Positions 1 to 8,253 of a stretch of 64,000 nucleotides of DNA are shown piece after piece. The notes below the pieces were generated by a model. The model saw only the letters and a program-made list of their open reading frames with translations, was not told the DNA's origin and ran no database searches. This DNA comes from Streptomyces eurocidicus (GTDB lineage Bacteria > Actinomycetota > Actinomycetes > Streptomycetales > Streptomycetaceae). Numbering within the stretch: the first letter of the stretch is position 1; the number at the start of each line of letters is the position of its first letter. Location of the stretch: contig NZ_LGUI01000001.1 of NCBI RefSeq assembly GCF_002891295.1, positions 496,001 to 560,000 of the forward strand, read 5' to 3'. Both the position numbers and the translations under genes were made by a program.

Positions 1-138
1 AGCGACGATGGTGCCGTCGAGCGTGACCATCATCACGCCTATCGCGACGGAGAAGAGTGTCAGCCAGGGGTGACCCCGTAAACCCTTTCGGGGCCCAAGA
101 TCCGGCGTCGCGTCGGCGACGGTGGTCTGTGACGTCAT
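1..138 (-). CDS. MFS drug-exporter N-terminus, cut by window edge
   Basis: The first 46 residues of a protein that continues off the left edge. After a short polar N-terminus the chain enters a membrane segment that contains the motif VTLDGTIVA. This is the family signature of 14-TM DHA2 (EmrB/QacA-type) multidrug exporters, where the Asp/Thr pair sits in helix 1. The gene is divergent from the TetR gene at 257-916, the usual repressor/exporter arrangement, so export of a toxic ligand sensed by that TetR is the likely role (inference). No Shine-Dalgarno precedes the ATG. A CATAAT hexamer at 147-152 ends 8 bases upstream, so the mRNA may be leaderless. Confidence 0.8.
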   Translation of the reverse strand, partial: MTSQTTVADATPDLGPRKGLRGHPWLTLFSVAIGVMMVTLDGTIVA

Positions 139-146
139 ATTTCGAG

Positions 147-200
147 ATTATGGCAGCGTCTGACAATTGACAAACATGTGCATGAGTCGGTATCTGTCAA
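147..200. promoter_or_regulatory. Divergent promoter/operator between MFS and TetR genes
   Basis: Rightward, TTGACA (167-172) and TATCTG (191-196) are 18 bp apart and place the start of the TetR transcript near 203. Leftward, CATAAT (147-152 on the minus strand) is a good -10 for the exporter. TTGACA at 167-172 and TGTCAA at 195-200 form inverted arms flanking the rightward spacer, a plausible TetR operator that would block both promoters. The operator assignment is inference. Confidence 0.5.
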
Positions 201-256
201 ATCTGCTCATGTCTATCCTGAACAGCGGAAATGCGTCGGAGGAGAGGCGAATCCCC

Positions 257-916
257 ATGCACGCCATCGAGGGCGCGGGCGCCCGGACCGGGCCGCCCGG
301 CCTACGCGAGCGCAAGAAGCGGCGTACCCGGGACACCCTGATCCGCTGCGCCCTGGAGCTCTTCGCCCTGCAGGGCTACGAGCGGACGACGGTCGACGCG
401 ATCGCCGAGGCCGCGGACGTCTCCCCGCGCACCTTCTTCCGCTACTTCGCGGGCAAGGAGGAGGTCGCCTTCGCGCTCCAGGACTCCGTGGAATCCTCCT
501 TCTGCGCCGCCCTGCGCGAGCGCCCGGCCGCCGAGTCCCCGCTCGCCGCGCTGCGCGGAGCGGTGCTGACCTCCTGGGACAAGCTGGGCGAGGACGTCGG
601 GTCGATCGTCCCGCTGGAGCTGCACATGCGGACGTACCGGATGATCGAGTCCACCCCCGCACTGCTCGCCGTCCATCTGCGCCGGCTGTCCGAGGTCGAG
701 GAGCGGCTCGCGCACGAGATCGCCCGCCGCGAGGGGCTGGACCTCGCGGCGGACCCCCGGCCCCGGGTGCTGCTCGCGGCCTTCGGCGGGGTGATGCGGG
801 TGACGGGCCGGATCTGGGGCGAGCAGGGCGGCGCCGGCATGACGGAGCTACGGCGGATCATCACCGCCCATCTGGACCAGCTCGGCCCGGCGTTGGCGGA
901 AAACTGGCGGACCTGA
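257..916 (+). CDS. TetR-family transcriptional regulator
   Basis: A 219-residue repressor-type protein. The N-terminal helix-turn-helix is typical of TetR: basic lead-in RERKKRRTRDTL, then ALELFALQGYERTTVDAIAE and the recognition helix around VSPRTFFRYFAGKEE. The C-terminal ligand domain resembles the actinobacterial group that acts on adjacent MFS pumps. The ATG at 257 was chosen because GGAGGAGAGG (238-247) lies at ideal distance. An in-frame TTG at 167 would place the start inside the -35 element. It probably represses itself and the divergent exporter. The inducer is unknown. Confidence 0.85.
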   Translation: MHAIEGAGARTGPPGLRERKKRRTRDTLIRCALELFALQGYERTTVDAIAEAADVSPRTFFRYFAGKEEVAFALQDSVESSFCAALRERPAAESPLAALRGAVLTSWDKLGEDVGSIVPLELHMRTYRMIESTPALLAVHLRRLSEVEERLAHEIARREGLDLAADPRPRVLLAAFGGVMRVTGRIWGEQGGAGMTELRRIITAHLDQLGPALAENWRT

Positions 917-1014
917 TCGCGAATCACCTGGGCACGAGCAATTGCCCTCATTCAAACGTGAGATAGCTCACTGACTTCCCGGACGCAAGCGGGTTTCTCC
1001 TACGCTGGTTCGCG

Positions 1015-2238
1015 GTGACTTCTTTCCCGGAGCTCGGCTCCCCCTCCTCCGTTCCCTGGACGACCACGGCCGCCGTGTGGCGCGCGCTGCTGGCGCTGGC
1101 CGTCGTGTTCGTCATGCTCGCGACGACCGGCTGGACGGCCGTAAGAGGTCACGCGGCGACCGGCGACGCACGGTCGAAGAGCCTCCAGGCATGGCTGCAC
1201 GGCTCCATAGGCGGGCGGCCGCTGCCCGCCGCCACCTCGGGCCCCGACGTCCTGGCCCGGTTCTTCGGCTCCCTCACGGGCGCCGAGCGCGACCGGCTCG
1301 CGGAGCGCTACCCGCTCGTCGTCGGCAACCTCAACGGTGTCCCCGTGTCCCTGCGCTATCACGCCAACCGCGTCGCCCTGGACCGGGCCCGCGAGGTCGA
1401 GAAGCACCGCATGGGCGAGAGCGGCCTCACCCCCGTGGGCCGCCGCGAGGCGGGCCGCCGGATGCACCGCTTCGAGTCGCTGATGGGCACCGGCCGGCAG
1501 ATCCTCGCCTTCGACCCCGGCGGCGCCGGCCGGGTCGCCGAGGTCATCGGCGACCTCGACCGGGCCGAGCGGGTCTCCGTCGTGGTGCCGGGCGTCGACA
1601 CCAACGTCCTGTCCTTCGAGAAGACCCAGCGCGCCTACACCGCGCCGGTGGGCATGGCCCGCTCCCTGCACGACGCCGAGCGGACGGCCTCCTCCGGCAC
1701 CAGGACGGCCGTCATCGCCTGGGACGACTACACCACCCCGGCCGGCGTCGGCATGGACGCGGCCACCGGCAAGCTCGCCGCCGAGGGCGCGCTCCGGCTG
1801 CGCGCCCTGGTCCGGGGCCTGCCCGGCACCTCCCCCGTCTCGCTCTTCTGCCACAGCTACGGCTCGGTGGTCTGCGGGGTCGCCGTCCGCGACATCTCCC
1901 CGCGCGTCACCGACGTCGCCGTCGCCGGCAGCCCCGGCATGCGCGCCGAGCACGTCTCCGAGCTGCGCACCTCCGCCCGGATCTGGGCGATGCGCAACCC
2001 CGACGACTGGATCCAGGACGTCCCCCACCTGGAGGTCGGCGGCCTCGGCCACGGCGCGGATCCGGTGTCCCCGGGGTTCGGGGCGCGCCTGCTGTCGGCG
2101 AAGGGGGCGGACGGTCACGGCGGGTACTTCGAGCCGGGGACGACGAGTCTGGCGAACTTCGCGGCGATCGGGGTGGGAGTACCGGGGGAGATCCGCTGTG
2201 CGGGTCCGGACACGGGGTGTGCGGCCGGCTTGGTCTGA
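1015..2238 (+). CDS. Alpha/beta hydrolase, DUF1023 family, secreted or membrane-anchored
   Basis: A 407-residue protein with an N-terminal hydrophobic segment (about residues 22-40) that acts as a signal or anchor, followed by a DUF1023-type alpha/beta-hydrolase domain. The nucleophile elbow is CHSYGS with Ser281 in G/C-x-S-x-G context. The family usually hydrolyses esters or amides, but the substrate is unknown. The GTG at 1015 has no Shine-Dalgarno. TACGCT at 1001-1006 ends 8 bases before it, suggesting a leaderless transcript. Monocistronic: the downstream gap is filled by a dispersed repeat element. Confidence 0.75.
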   Translation: MTSFPELGSPSSVPWTTTAAVWRALLALAVVFVMLATTGWTAVRGHAATGDARSKSLQAWLHGSIGGRPLPAATSGPDVLARFFGSLTGAERDRLAERYPLVVGNLNGVPVSLRYHANRVALDRAREVEKHRMGESGLTPVGRREAGRRMHRFESLMGTGRQILAFDPGGAGRVAEVIGDLDRAERVSVVVPGVDTNVLSFEKTQRAYTAPVGMARSLHDAERTASSGTRTAVIAWDDYTTPAGVGMDAATGKLAAEGALRLRALVRGLPGTSPVSLFCHSYGSVVCGVAVRDISPRVTDVAVAGSPGMRAEHVSELRTSARIWAMRNPDDWIQDVPHLEVGGLGHGADPVSPGFGARLLSAKGADGHGGYFEPGTTSLANFAAIGVGVPGEIRCAGPDTGCAAGLV

Positions 2239-2440
2239 CGTGCGCCTGCGGCGGGCTTTGTCCCCTACCCGCCCCTTCCCGTAACCGGGGGCAGGCCCCC
2301 GGGCCCCCCTTTTCCTCGCTCCGCGCGGACCGGGGTCCGGGGCGGAGCCCCGCACGCGGCGGAGCCGCACATCGGATACAGCGGGAAGGGGCGGGGCCGG
2401 GGAAAAGCCCCGCGCAGCGGCACCCCGCACGCGCCCCGGC
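2239..2440. repeat. Dispersed GC-rich intergenic repeat element (copy 1)
   Basis: Contains the inverted flanks typical of this window's repeat family: a CCCCTACCCGCCCCTTCCCG arm near 2264-2283 and the reverse-complement type arm GGGAAGGGGCGGGGC near 2381-2395, plus GGGGAAAAGCCCCGCGCAGC. The 23-bp core present in other copies is absent here. No gene is seen. Confidence 0.7.
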
Positions 2441-2532
2441 ACCCTCCATTCCGCTTCCACCCCACCTTGACGCGCGTAGCGCATCCGCCCGGAGGGGGGA
2501 CGCACAGCCCCCCGCCGCATACGATGAGCCGC

Positions 2533-3393
2533 ATGGGTGATGTGCTGGCCGGTTTCCACGCCGCCTGGGAGTTCGACACCGACTCCGTGCTCATCCGCTT
2601 CGAACGGGGGATCCGCACGCCGAGGCTGCTCCAGGCGCTCGGCGAGCGGCGCATCCCCTACGAGGCGCTCGCGGCCGTCGAGCAGGCCCCGGGGAAGCGC
2701 GGCACGGTGGTGCTGCGCGCTGTCCCCAGACCGGGCGCGGATCCGCTGATGGACGTCGCCAACGGCCAGCTCAAGGAGGTCTGCGACCCCTACCGCCTGG
2801 TGCTGCCCGCCGAGCGCGACGCCCTCGCCGAGTACTACGCCGACGAGATACGGGCCTCGCTCGGCCCCTGCGCCGACCAGCCCGCGGAGCGCCACCTGGT
2901 GGCCGCCCCGGCGCCGCCGCTGTCCTTCAAGGCGTACGACGGCAAGGCGTCCTTCGACGGCGCGTCCGTCGCCTTCCGCTGGTTCTGGACGGGCGCCTCC
3001 TCCGCCAAGTGGAAGGCCGGCGACCAGCGGTTCGCGGTCGGTGAGCTGGCGGGCGTCGAGTGGCGCTCCCCCGAGTTCGCCGGCGGCCATCTGCGGCTCG
3101 TGCCGCGCGACGGGGACTCCCGGCAGCCGGGCCCGGCGGACCAGGACCCGGCGGCGGTCGTCTTCGGCATGGGCTACGGCCTCGTCCACGAGTCGCTGCC
3201 CTTCGCGGCCGCGGTCCTGGCGGCCGTCCGCGCCGGGGCCCGCGGGCTCCCCGCGGCCCGGGTCCCCGCGCCCCGCCCCGACCCGGGCGGCATCGCCGAC
3301 CGCATCCGTCACCTGGGCGCGCTGCACGACGCGGGCCTGCTCACCGACGACGAGTTCAGCACCAAGAAGGCGGAGCTGCTCGCGGAGCTGTAG
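2533..3393 (+). CDS. DUF4429 domain protein with C-terminal SHOCT domain
   Basis: About 286 residues. It starts MGDVLAGFHAAWEFDTDSV and contains two tandem DUF4429-type halves (roughly residues 5-110 and 135-235). A linker follows, then a short C-terminal SHOCT-like helix pair beginning IADRIRHLGALHDAGLLT. Function unknown; SHOCT segments are thought to mediate oligomerisation. The start at 2533 is preferred because TACGAT (2520-2525) lies 7 bases upstream, fitting a leaderless mRNA. An ATG at 2524 is in frame but overlaps that hexamer. Confidence 0.75.
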   Translation: MGDVLAGFHAAWEFDTDSVLIRFERGIRTPRLLQALGERRIPYEALAAVEQAPGKRGTVVLRAVPRPGADPLMDVANGQLKEVCDPYRLVLPAERDALAEYYADEIRASLGPCADQPAERHLVAAPAPPLSFKAYDGKASFDGASVAFRWFWTGASSAKWKAGDQRFAVGELAGVEWRSPEFAGGHLRLVPRDGDSRQPGPADQDPAAVVFGMGYGLVHESLPFAAAVLAAVRAGARGLPAARVPAPRPDPGGIADRIRHLGALHDAGLLTDDEFSTKKAELLAEL

Positions 3394-3517
3394 CGCGCCG
3401 GACGACCCCGTCCGGGACCCCGGCACCGGCTGGTACCCCTGCTACCCCGGTATCACCCGGAAACCGGCACTCCGGGGTGACGCCCCTGCTGACCAGGGCA
3501 TCTAGGCTGAGGAAGTC

Positions 3518-4831
3518 ATGTCCCAGTCACCCCGCGCCACCACCCGGCCGTCCCCGCTCGCCTTCGCGCGTGATGTGCTCACCCCCGCCGGACCGCCCGT
3601 GCCGCTGCTCGGCCGGGCGCGGAGCCGGTTCGTACGGTCCCTGCCGTATGTGATCACCGGGGCGTTCGCCGTCGTCCTGCTGGGCACCACGGCCACGGTC
3701 CTGTCCGAGAACTACGGGCTCCCGTCCGACCTCGCGTTCACGTTCGCCCTGCTCCAGGCCGTGCCCCTGCTCTTCGCCGTCCGGCGCCCCCTGCTGGTCT
3801 GGGCGATCGTCTTCCCGGCCGACATCGCCGCGGCGGCGGCGCTGCTCGCCCTGCCGATGCGGGGCGAACAGCCCTGGCCCTGGCCGCCCATGGCGATCTT
3901 CGGCATGCTGCTGCTGATGCTCCTCATCGGGCTGCGCGAGCGGCGGCGCACCCTCGTCGCCGTCTGGACCCTGACGGCCCTCGCGAGCCTCGTCTTCCAG
4001 TTCGTGTCGCCCGAGCGGAGCTCCCTCATCTCGGTGACGACGCTCGTGCTGGGCGCCGTGGTGCTGACCGTCGGCGGGGCGCTGCGCGAACGCGGCGACG
4101 CCCGGCGGGCGCTGGCCGAGCAGGAGACCATCAGCGAGGCGGAGCGGGCCCGGCGGACCCTGCTGGAGGAGCGCACCCGGATCGCCCGTGAGCTGCACGA
4201 CGTCGTCGCCCACCACATGTCCGTGATCACCGTGCAGGCGGACAGCGCCCCGTACCGCCTGACCGGTCTGCCGGCCGAGGCGGAGGGGGAGTTCGCCTCG
4301 ATCGCGGCCACGGCCCGCGAGTCGCTCACGGAGATGCGGCGGCTGCTGGGCGTGCTGCGCAGCGAGGACGCCTCCGGCGGGGAGCCGGGCGGGGTCGAAC
4401 GGGCGCCGCAGCCGGGCGTCGAGCGGATCCCCCAGCTGGTCGAGGCAACGGTACGGGCGGGGCTGCCGGTGCGGCTGTCGATGCCGGATCCGCTGCCGGA
4501 GGCGGTCCCGCAGACCGTGGACCTCTCGGCCTACCGGATCACCCAGGAGGCCCTCGCCAATGTCGTCCGGCACGCCCCGGGCGCGGCGACCCGGGTGTCG
4601 GTGTCCGTCGATCCCGACCGGGGCAGCCTGATGGTGCTGGTCGTCAACACCGCCCCGGAGAACGACTCCCCGCCGCTGGAGACCAGCGGCACGGGCCACG
4701 GTCTGGTCGGGATGCGCGAGCGCGTCCGCCTGGTCGGCGGCACGCTCGACACCGGCCCGCTGCCGGACGGCGGCTTCCGGGTGGCGGCCCGGCTCCCGTT
4801 CACGACAGAAGAGGAACCCCCCACCGCATGA
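3518..4831 (+). CDS. Two-component sensor histidine kinase (NarL/HisKA_3 type)
   Basis: 437 residues. About five hydrophobic helices lie in residues 43-185, followed by a coiled linker and a HisKA_3 dimerisation domain with the phospho-acceptor in ARELHDVVAHH (His227). The HATPase domain contains the N-box ITQEALANVVRH and the G-box TGHGLVGMRERV. It autophosphorylates and passes phosphate to the response regulator that overlaps its stop codon by ATGA. No extracellular sensor domain is present, so it probably senses a membrane-associated signal. TAGGCT (3503-3508) is a likely -10, 9 bases before ATG. Confidence 0.93.
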   Translation: MSQSPRATTRPSPLAFARDVLTPAGPPVPLLGRARSRFVRSLPYVITGAFAVVLLGTTATVLSENYGLPSDLAFTFALLQAVPLLFAVRRPLLVWAIVFPADIAAAAALLALPMRGEQPWPWPPMAIFGMLLLMLLIGLRERRRTLVAVWTLTALASLVFQFVSPERSSLISVTTLVLGAVVLTVGGALRERGDARRALAEQETISEAERARRTLLEERTRIARELHDVVAHHMSVITVQADSAPYRLTGLPAEAEGEFASIAATARESLTEMRRLLGVLRSEDASGGEPGGVERAPQPGVERIPQLVEATVRAGLPVRLSMPDPLPEAVPQTVDLSAYRITQEALANVVRHAPGAATRVSVSVDPDRGSLMVLVVNTAPENDSPPLETSGTGHGLVGMRERVRLVGGTLDTGPLPDGGFRVAARLPFTTEEEPPTA

Positions 4832-5505
4832 CCATCAAGGTGATCATCGTCGACGACCAGGCCATGGTCCGCGCGGGGTTCGCCGCGCTGCTCGCGGCCC
4901 AGGCCGACATCGACGTCGTCGGCGACGCCCCCGACGGCCGGCAGGGCGTGGAGCTGAGCCGCCGCGCGCATCCGGACGTCGTCCTGATGGACGTCCGGAT
5001 GCCGGAGATGGACGGCCTGGAGGCCGTGCGGCGGCTCCTCGATCCGCCGCCGGGCGTCATCCACCGTCCGAAGGTGCTGATGCTCACCACCTTCGACGTC
5101 GACGACTACGTCTACGAGGCGCTGCGCGCGGGCGCCTCGGGGTTCCTCCTCAAGGACGCGCCCCCGGCCGACCTGATCTCGGCGGTCCGGGTCGTCGCGG
5201 CCGGCGAGGCGCTGCTCGCCCCGTCCGTGACCCGCCGCCTCATCGCCGACTTCGCCCGGCAGCGCCCCGCCACCCGCCGGGACCCGTCCCTCCGTCTCAA
5301 CGGCCTGACGCCGAGGGAGACGGAGGTGCTCGAACTGATCGCACGGGGGCTCTCCAACCAGGAGATCGCGGGGTCGCTGGTGCTGGCGGAGCAGACGGTG
5401 AAGACGCATATCGGGCGGGTGCTGGCGAAGCTGGGGCTCCGCGACCGGGCCCAGGCGGTGATCTTCGCGTACGAGTCGGGGCTGGTGGCCCCGGGAGGCC
5501 GGTAG
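4828..5505 (+). CDS. LuxR/NarL-family response regulator
   Basis: 225 residues. The receiver domain (1-120) has the phosphorylation site Asp55 in VVLMDVRMPE, the acidic pair VDDQ near the N-terminus and the conserved Lys in FLLKDAPP. The C-terminal LuxR helix-turn-helix runs from LTPRETEVLELIARGLSNQE to GRVLAKLGLRDRAQAV. It is translationally coupled to the upstream kinase (ATGA overlap), making a standard cognate pair. Target genes are not evident; no regulated operon lies immediately downstream. Confidence 0.95.
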   Translation: MTIKVIIVDDQAMVRAGFAALLAAQADIDVVGDAPDGRQGVELSRRAHPDVVLMDVRMPEMDGLEAVRRLLDPPPGVIHRPKVLMLTTFDVDDYVYEALRAGASGFLLKDAPPADLISAVRVVAAGEALLAPSVTRRLIADFARQRPATRRDPSLRLNGLTPRETEVLELIARGLSNQEIAGSLVLAEQTVKTHIGRVLAKLGLRDRAQAVIFAYESGLVAPGGR

Positions 5506-5529
5506 GGACGGCCGGACGTGCCGGACGGA

Positions 5530-5708
5530 CCCGCGCGGCGAACCGCCCGGCGCGATACCCCGGTCCGGAAGGCGGAAGCCCACCGGCCCGCAAAGCGGCC
5601 CGTCCCATGAGGCCCCGGTCCGGAAGGCGGGACCCCGCCCGGGCCCGCGGGGCGAGCCGCCCGGCGCGCGACACCCCGGGCCCGAGGACGGAACCCCGCC
5701 CACCGGCC
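5530..5708. repeat. Imperfect direct repeat between response regulator and aldo/keto reductase
   Basis: Two related stretches, about 5530-5588 and 5643-5708, share GCGGCGAACCGCCCGGCGCG-like and CCGCCCACCGGCC-like blocks in the same order. They separate two convergent genes. No coding signal was seen; termination or decay from duplicated sequence are possible explanations. Confidence 0.5.
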
Positions 5709-5714
5709 CCCCGG

Positions 5715-6731
5715 TTACTCCCGGCCCACCGCCGTGAACGACATGTCCGCGTACCGCCCGCCGGCGACCTTGTCCGCGATCGGCTCCAGCTCGGCCAGCT
5801 CCGCCGCCGTCAGCTCCATGCTGATCGACGCCAGGTTCTCCTCGATGCGCGACCGGCGCCGCGTGCCCGGGATCGGGATCACGGCCAGGCCGTGCACCCG
5901 GGCCCGCTGCTGCACCCAGGCCAGGGCGATCTGACCGGGCGTCGCCCCGCGCTCGCCGGCGATCCGCCGCACCGGCTCCAGCAGGGCCGCGTTCGCCGCC
6001 GCGTTCTCGCCGGTGAAGCGCGGCTGCATGCGGCGCCAGTCGTCGCTCGTCAGCTCGGCGTCCGCCTGTACGAAACTGCCCGTCAGGAAGCCCCGGCCGA
6101 GCGGCGAGTAGGGCACGAAGGCGATGTCCAGCTCCGCGGCCGTGGCGACGACGCCCTGCTCCACGTCACGGCTGAAAAGCGACCACTCCGACTGCACGGC
6201 GGCGATGGGGTGCACCTTGTGCGCGGTGCGCAGCTCGCCCGGCGAGACCTCGCTCAGCCCGAGGTGGCCGACCTTGCCCTCCGCGACCAGCTCCGCCATG
6301 GCGCCGACGGTGTCCTCCATCGGCACCTCCACATCGCGGCGGTGCATGTAGTAGAGGTCGATGTGGTCGACGCCGAGGCGGCGCAGGCTGCCCTCGACGG
6401 AGGCGCGGATGTACGCGCGGTCGTTGCGGATGCGCTGGAAGGAGGGGTCGTCCTCGCGCCGCTCGATGGCGAACTTGGTGGCCAGCGTGATCTCGTCCCG
6501 GTGCGCCCGGACGAAGGGGGAGATGAACTCCTCGTTGCGGCCGTGGCCGTAGACGTCGGCGGTGTCGAAGAGGGTGACGCCGCGGTCCAGGGCGCGGCCC
6601 AGGGTGGCCCGCGCCTCGGTCTCGTCGGTGGGCCCGTAGGCGTAGGTCATGCCCATGCAGCCGAGGCCCTGCACGCCGACCTGCGGGCCGCCGTTGCCCA
6701 GGGCGACGGTGGATATCTTGTCGTTGCTCAT
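5715..6731 (-). CDS. Aldo/keto reductase
   Basis: 338-residue TIM-barrel NADPH oxidoreductase. It shows the AKR signatures LGCMGMTYAYGPTDE, FDTADVYGHGRNEE (Asp/Tyr of the active site), TKFAIERRED (Lys) and DLYYMHRRD (His). The C-terminal cofactor segment is IPIPGTRRRSRIEENL. The family reduces carbonyls; the YajO/perakine-reductase-like branch is the closest recalled relative. It is coupled by ATGA to the MerR gene upstream, so it is probably induced with it, plausibly against reactive aldehydes or other electrophiles (inference). Confidence 0.9.
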   Translation of the reverse strand: MSNDKISTVALGNGGPQVGVQGLGCMGMTYAYGPTDETEARATLGRALDRGVTLFDTADVYGHGRNEEFISPFVRAHRDEITLATKFAIERREDDPSFQRIRNDRAYIRASVEGSLRRLGVDHIDLYYMHRRDVEVPMEDTVGAMAELVAEGKVGHLGLSEVSPGELRTAHKVHPIAAVQSEWSLFSRDVEQGVVATAAELDIAFVPYSPLGRGFLTGSFVQADAELTSDDWRRMQPRFTGENAAANAALLEPVRRIAGERGATPGQIALAWVQQRARVHGLAVIPIPGTRRRSRIEENLASISMELTAAELAELEPIADKVAGGRYADMSFTAVGRE

Positions 6732-7195
6732 ATGCTCAGAACCCCTTCGGACGCCCGGCGGTGGGCGGCGTAGATATCGATCTTGAAGTCGAGGACGTCG
6801 AGCGTGCTGTGCAGTTCGGCGATGCGCCGCCGTACGTCCTCGCGATGCGCGCTCAGCAGGTGCTCCCGCTCGGCGAAGGTGTGGTCGCCCTCCCGTACGA
6901 GCTGGGCGTAGCGGACCATGTCGGCGACCGGCATCCCGGTCAGCCGCAGCTTGCCCACCAGATCGAGCCAGTCCAGGTCCTTGTCGGTGTAGCGGCGCTG
7001 GCCGGTGTGCGAGCGGTCCACGTGCGGCATCAGTCCGATGCGCTCGTACCAGCGCAGGGTGTGGGCGCTGAGGCCGGTGTAGTCGACGACCTCGCTGATC
7101 GTGTAGCGGTCGCGCCCCTGCGGGCGGGCGTGCCGCTGCCGGTCGAGCTGGCTGCAGGCGCGCACCGACATCGGTACGCGGTCCGTCACGGTCAT
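6728..7195 (-). CDS. MerR-family transcriptional regulator
   Basis: 155 residues. An N-terminal winged helix-turn-helix, YTISEVVDYTGLSAHTLRWY followed by ERIGLMPHVDRSHTGQRRYT, is diagnostic of MerR, and a helical coiled-coil dimerisation segment follows. No Cys pair for metal or Fe-S binding is present, so it belongs to the small-molecule or stress-sensing branch that is often paired with aldo/keto reductases. ATG at 7195 has the Shine-Dalgarno GAGGGGGA. The in-frame extension to 7342 would run through the promoter palindrome and was rejected. It likely activates its own operon. Confidence 0.9.
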   Translation of the reverse strand: MTVTDRVPMSVRACSQLDRQRHARPQGRDRYTISEVVDYTGLSAHTLRWYERIGLMPHVDRSHTGQRRYTDKDLDWLDLVGKLRLTGMPVADMVRYAQLVREGDHTFAEREHLLSAHREDVRRRIAELHSTLDVLDFKIDIYAAHRRASEGVLSI

Positions 7196-7227
7196 GCGAT
7201 TCCCCCTCGTGCCTTCGCGATGCCCCC

Positions 7228-7258
7228 ACGCTAGAGACTTGGAGTGCACTCCAGGCAA
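7228..7258 (-). promoter_or_regulatory. MerR-type promoter with 19-bp spacer and palindrome
   Basis: On the minus strand, TTGCCT (7253-7258) and TAGCGT (7228-7233) are separated by exactly 19 bp, the over-long spacing that MerR activators correct by DNA twisting. The spacer carries the perfect palindrome TGGAGTGCACTCCA (7240-7253). It drives the MerR-aldo/keto reductase operon. Confidence 0.8.
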
Positions 7259-7301
7259 GCGAGATCCGGAGGTGATTCCCGGCCGGGTTAGGCTCCTTGC
7301 C

Positions 7302-8141
7302 ATGGAGAGCCTGCGCATGATCGAAAACTGGCCGGTCCCCACCGCCGCCGCGGCGGTCGTCCGGTCCGACGGCAGCCTGGCGGGGTCCTACGGGCCGACC
7401 GGCCACCGATTCCCGCTGGCCTCCGTCACCAAACCGCTCGCCGCGTACGCCGTGTTGGTGGCGGTCGAGGAGGGCGCGGTCGAGCTGGACGAGCCGGCCG
7501 GTCCCGAGGGTGCCACGGTCCGGCACCTGCTCGCGCACACCTCGGGCCTGGCGTTCGACGAGCACCGGTCGATGGCCGAGCCGGGGACCCGGCGGCTGTA
7601 CTCCAACGCGGGCTTCGAGGTGCTGGGCGACCATATCGCCAAGGCGACGGACATCCCGTTCCCGGAGTACCTGCGGGAGGCCGTGCTGGAGCCGCTCGGC
7701 ATGGCGGCGACGGACCTTCCCCCGGCTACCGCTGGGGGGACCCCCGGCTCGCCCGCCAAGGACGGCGTCTCGACCGTGGCGGACCTGGCCCGCTTCGCGG
7801 CCGAGCTCCAGGCGCCGCGGCTGCTGTCGCGCGCGACGCTGGACGAGGCGACGTCGGTGGCCTTCCCGGGCCTGACCGGCGTCCTGCCGGGGTACGGCCA
7901 CCAGCGCCCCAACGACTGGGGCCTGGGCTTCGAGATCCGCGACGGCAAGGCGCCGCACTGGACGGGGGCGTCGTCGTCCCCCCGGACGTTCGGGCACTTC
8001 GGCCAGTCGGGCACGTTCCTGTGGGTGGACCCGGAGGCGGCCGCGGCGTGCGTGGCCCTGGCGGACCGCCCGTTCGGCCCGTGGGCGGTCGAGGCGTGGC
8101 CGCCACTGACGGACGCGGTACTGGCGGAGCTGCGGGGGTAA
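7302..8141 (+). CDS. Serine hydrolase, class C beta-lactamase/PBP-like
   Basis: 279 residues of the beta-lactamase-related serine hydrolase fold. Visible motifs are the S-x-x-K nucleophile in FPLASVTKPLAAYAV, Y-x-N as LYSNAGFEVLG and the C-terminal HFGQSG in place of KTG. No signal peptide is visible, so it is probably cytoplasmic; such enzymes act as esterases or peptidases rather than antibiotic-resistance enzymes. TAGGCT (7289-7294) ends 7 bases before the ATG, suggesting leaderless initiation. A copy of a dispersed repeat module (7717-7749) encodes an in-frame Pro/Gly-rich insert. Confidence 0.85.
   Translation: MESLRMIENWPVPTAAAAVVRSDGSLAGSYGPTGHRFPLASVTKPLAAYAVLVAVEEGAVELDEPAGPEGATVRHLLAHTSGLAFDEHRSMAEPGTRRLYSNAGFEVLGDHIAKATDIPFPEYLREAVLEPLGMAATDLPPATAGGTPGSPAKDGVSTVADLARFAAELQAPRLLSRATLDEATSVAFPGLTGVLPGYGHQRPNDWGLGFEIRDGKAPHWTGASSSPRTFGHFGQSGTFLWVDPEAAAACVALADRPFGPWAVEAWPPLTDAVLAELRG
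7717..7749 (+). repeat. Dispersed repeat module lying inside a coding sequence
   Basis: CCCCCGGCTACCGCTGGG and the adjoining GACCCCCGGCTCG match, with small changes, modules at 18693-18725 and, inverted, at 24912-24975. Here the module is read in frame as roughly LPPATAGGTPGSPA within the serine hydrolase. Confidence 0.65.
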
Positions 8142-8142
8142 T

Positions 8143-8245
8143 CAGCCCGTCCGGCGCTTGAGGACACCGCGCGGAGCGCGGAAAGGGGGCCCGGGGGGGG
8201 GCGCCAGCCCCCCCCGGTTCCGGGAAGGGGCGGGTAGGGGACAAA
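8143..8245. repeat. Dispersed repeat element (copy 2) between convergent genes
   Basis: Begins with the 23-bp family core (8143-8165; CAGCCCGTCCGG followed by CGCTTGAGGAC). It continues through ACCGCGCGGAGCGCGGAAAG and a GGGAAGGGGCGGGTAGGG arm. It sits between the convergent serine hydrolase and pirin genes and may act as their transcription terminator. Confidence 0.75.
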
Positions 8246-8253
8246 CCCCCCGC

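Noticed and set aside
1000..3426. An 808-codon minus-strand open frame
   Set aside because: It is antisense to two well-supported genes, is made of Arg/Gly/Pro-rich low-complexity sequence and has no start signals; typical of high-GC antisense frames.
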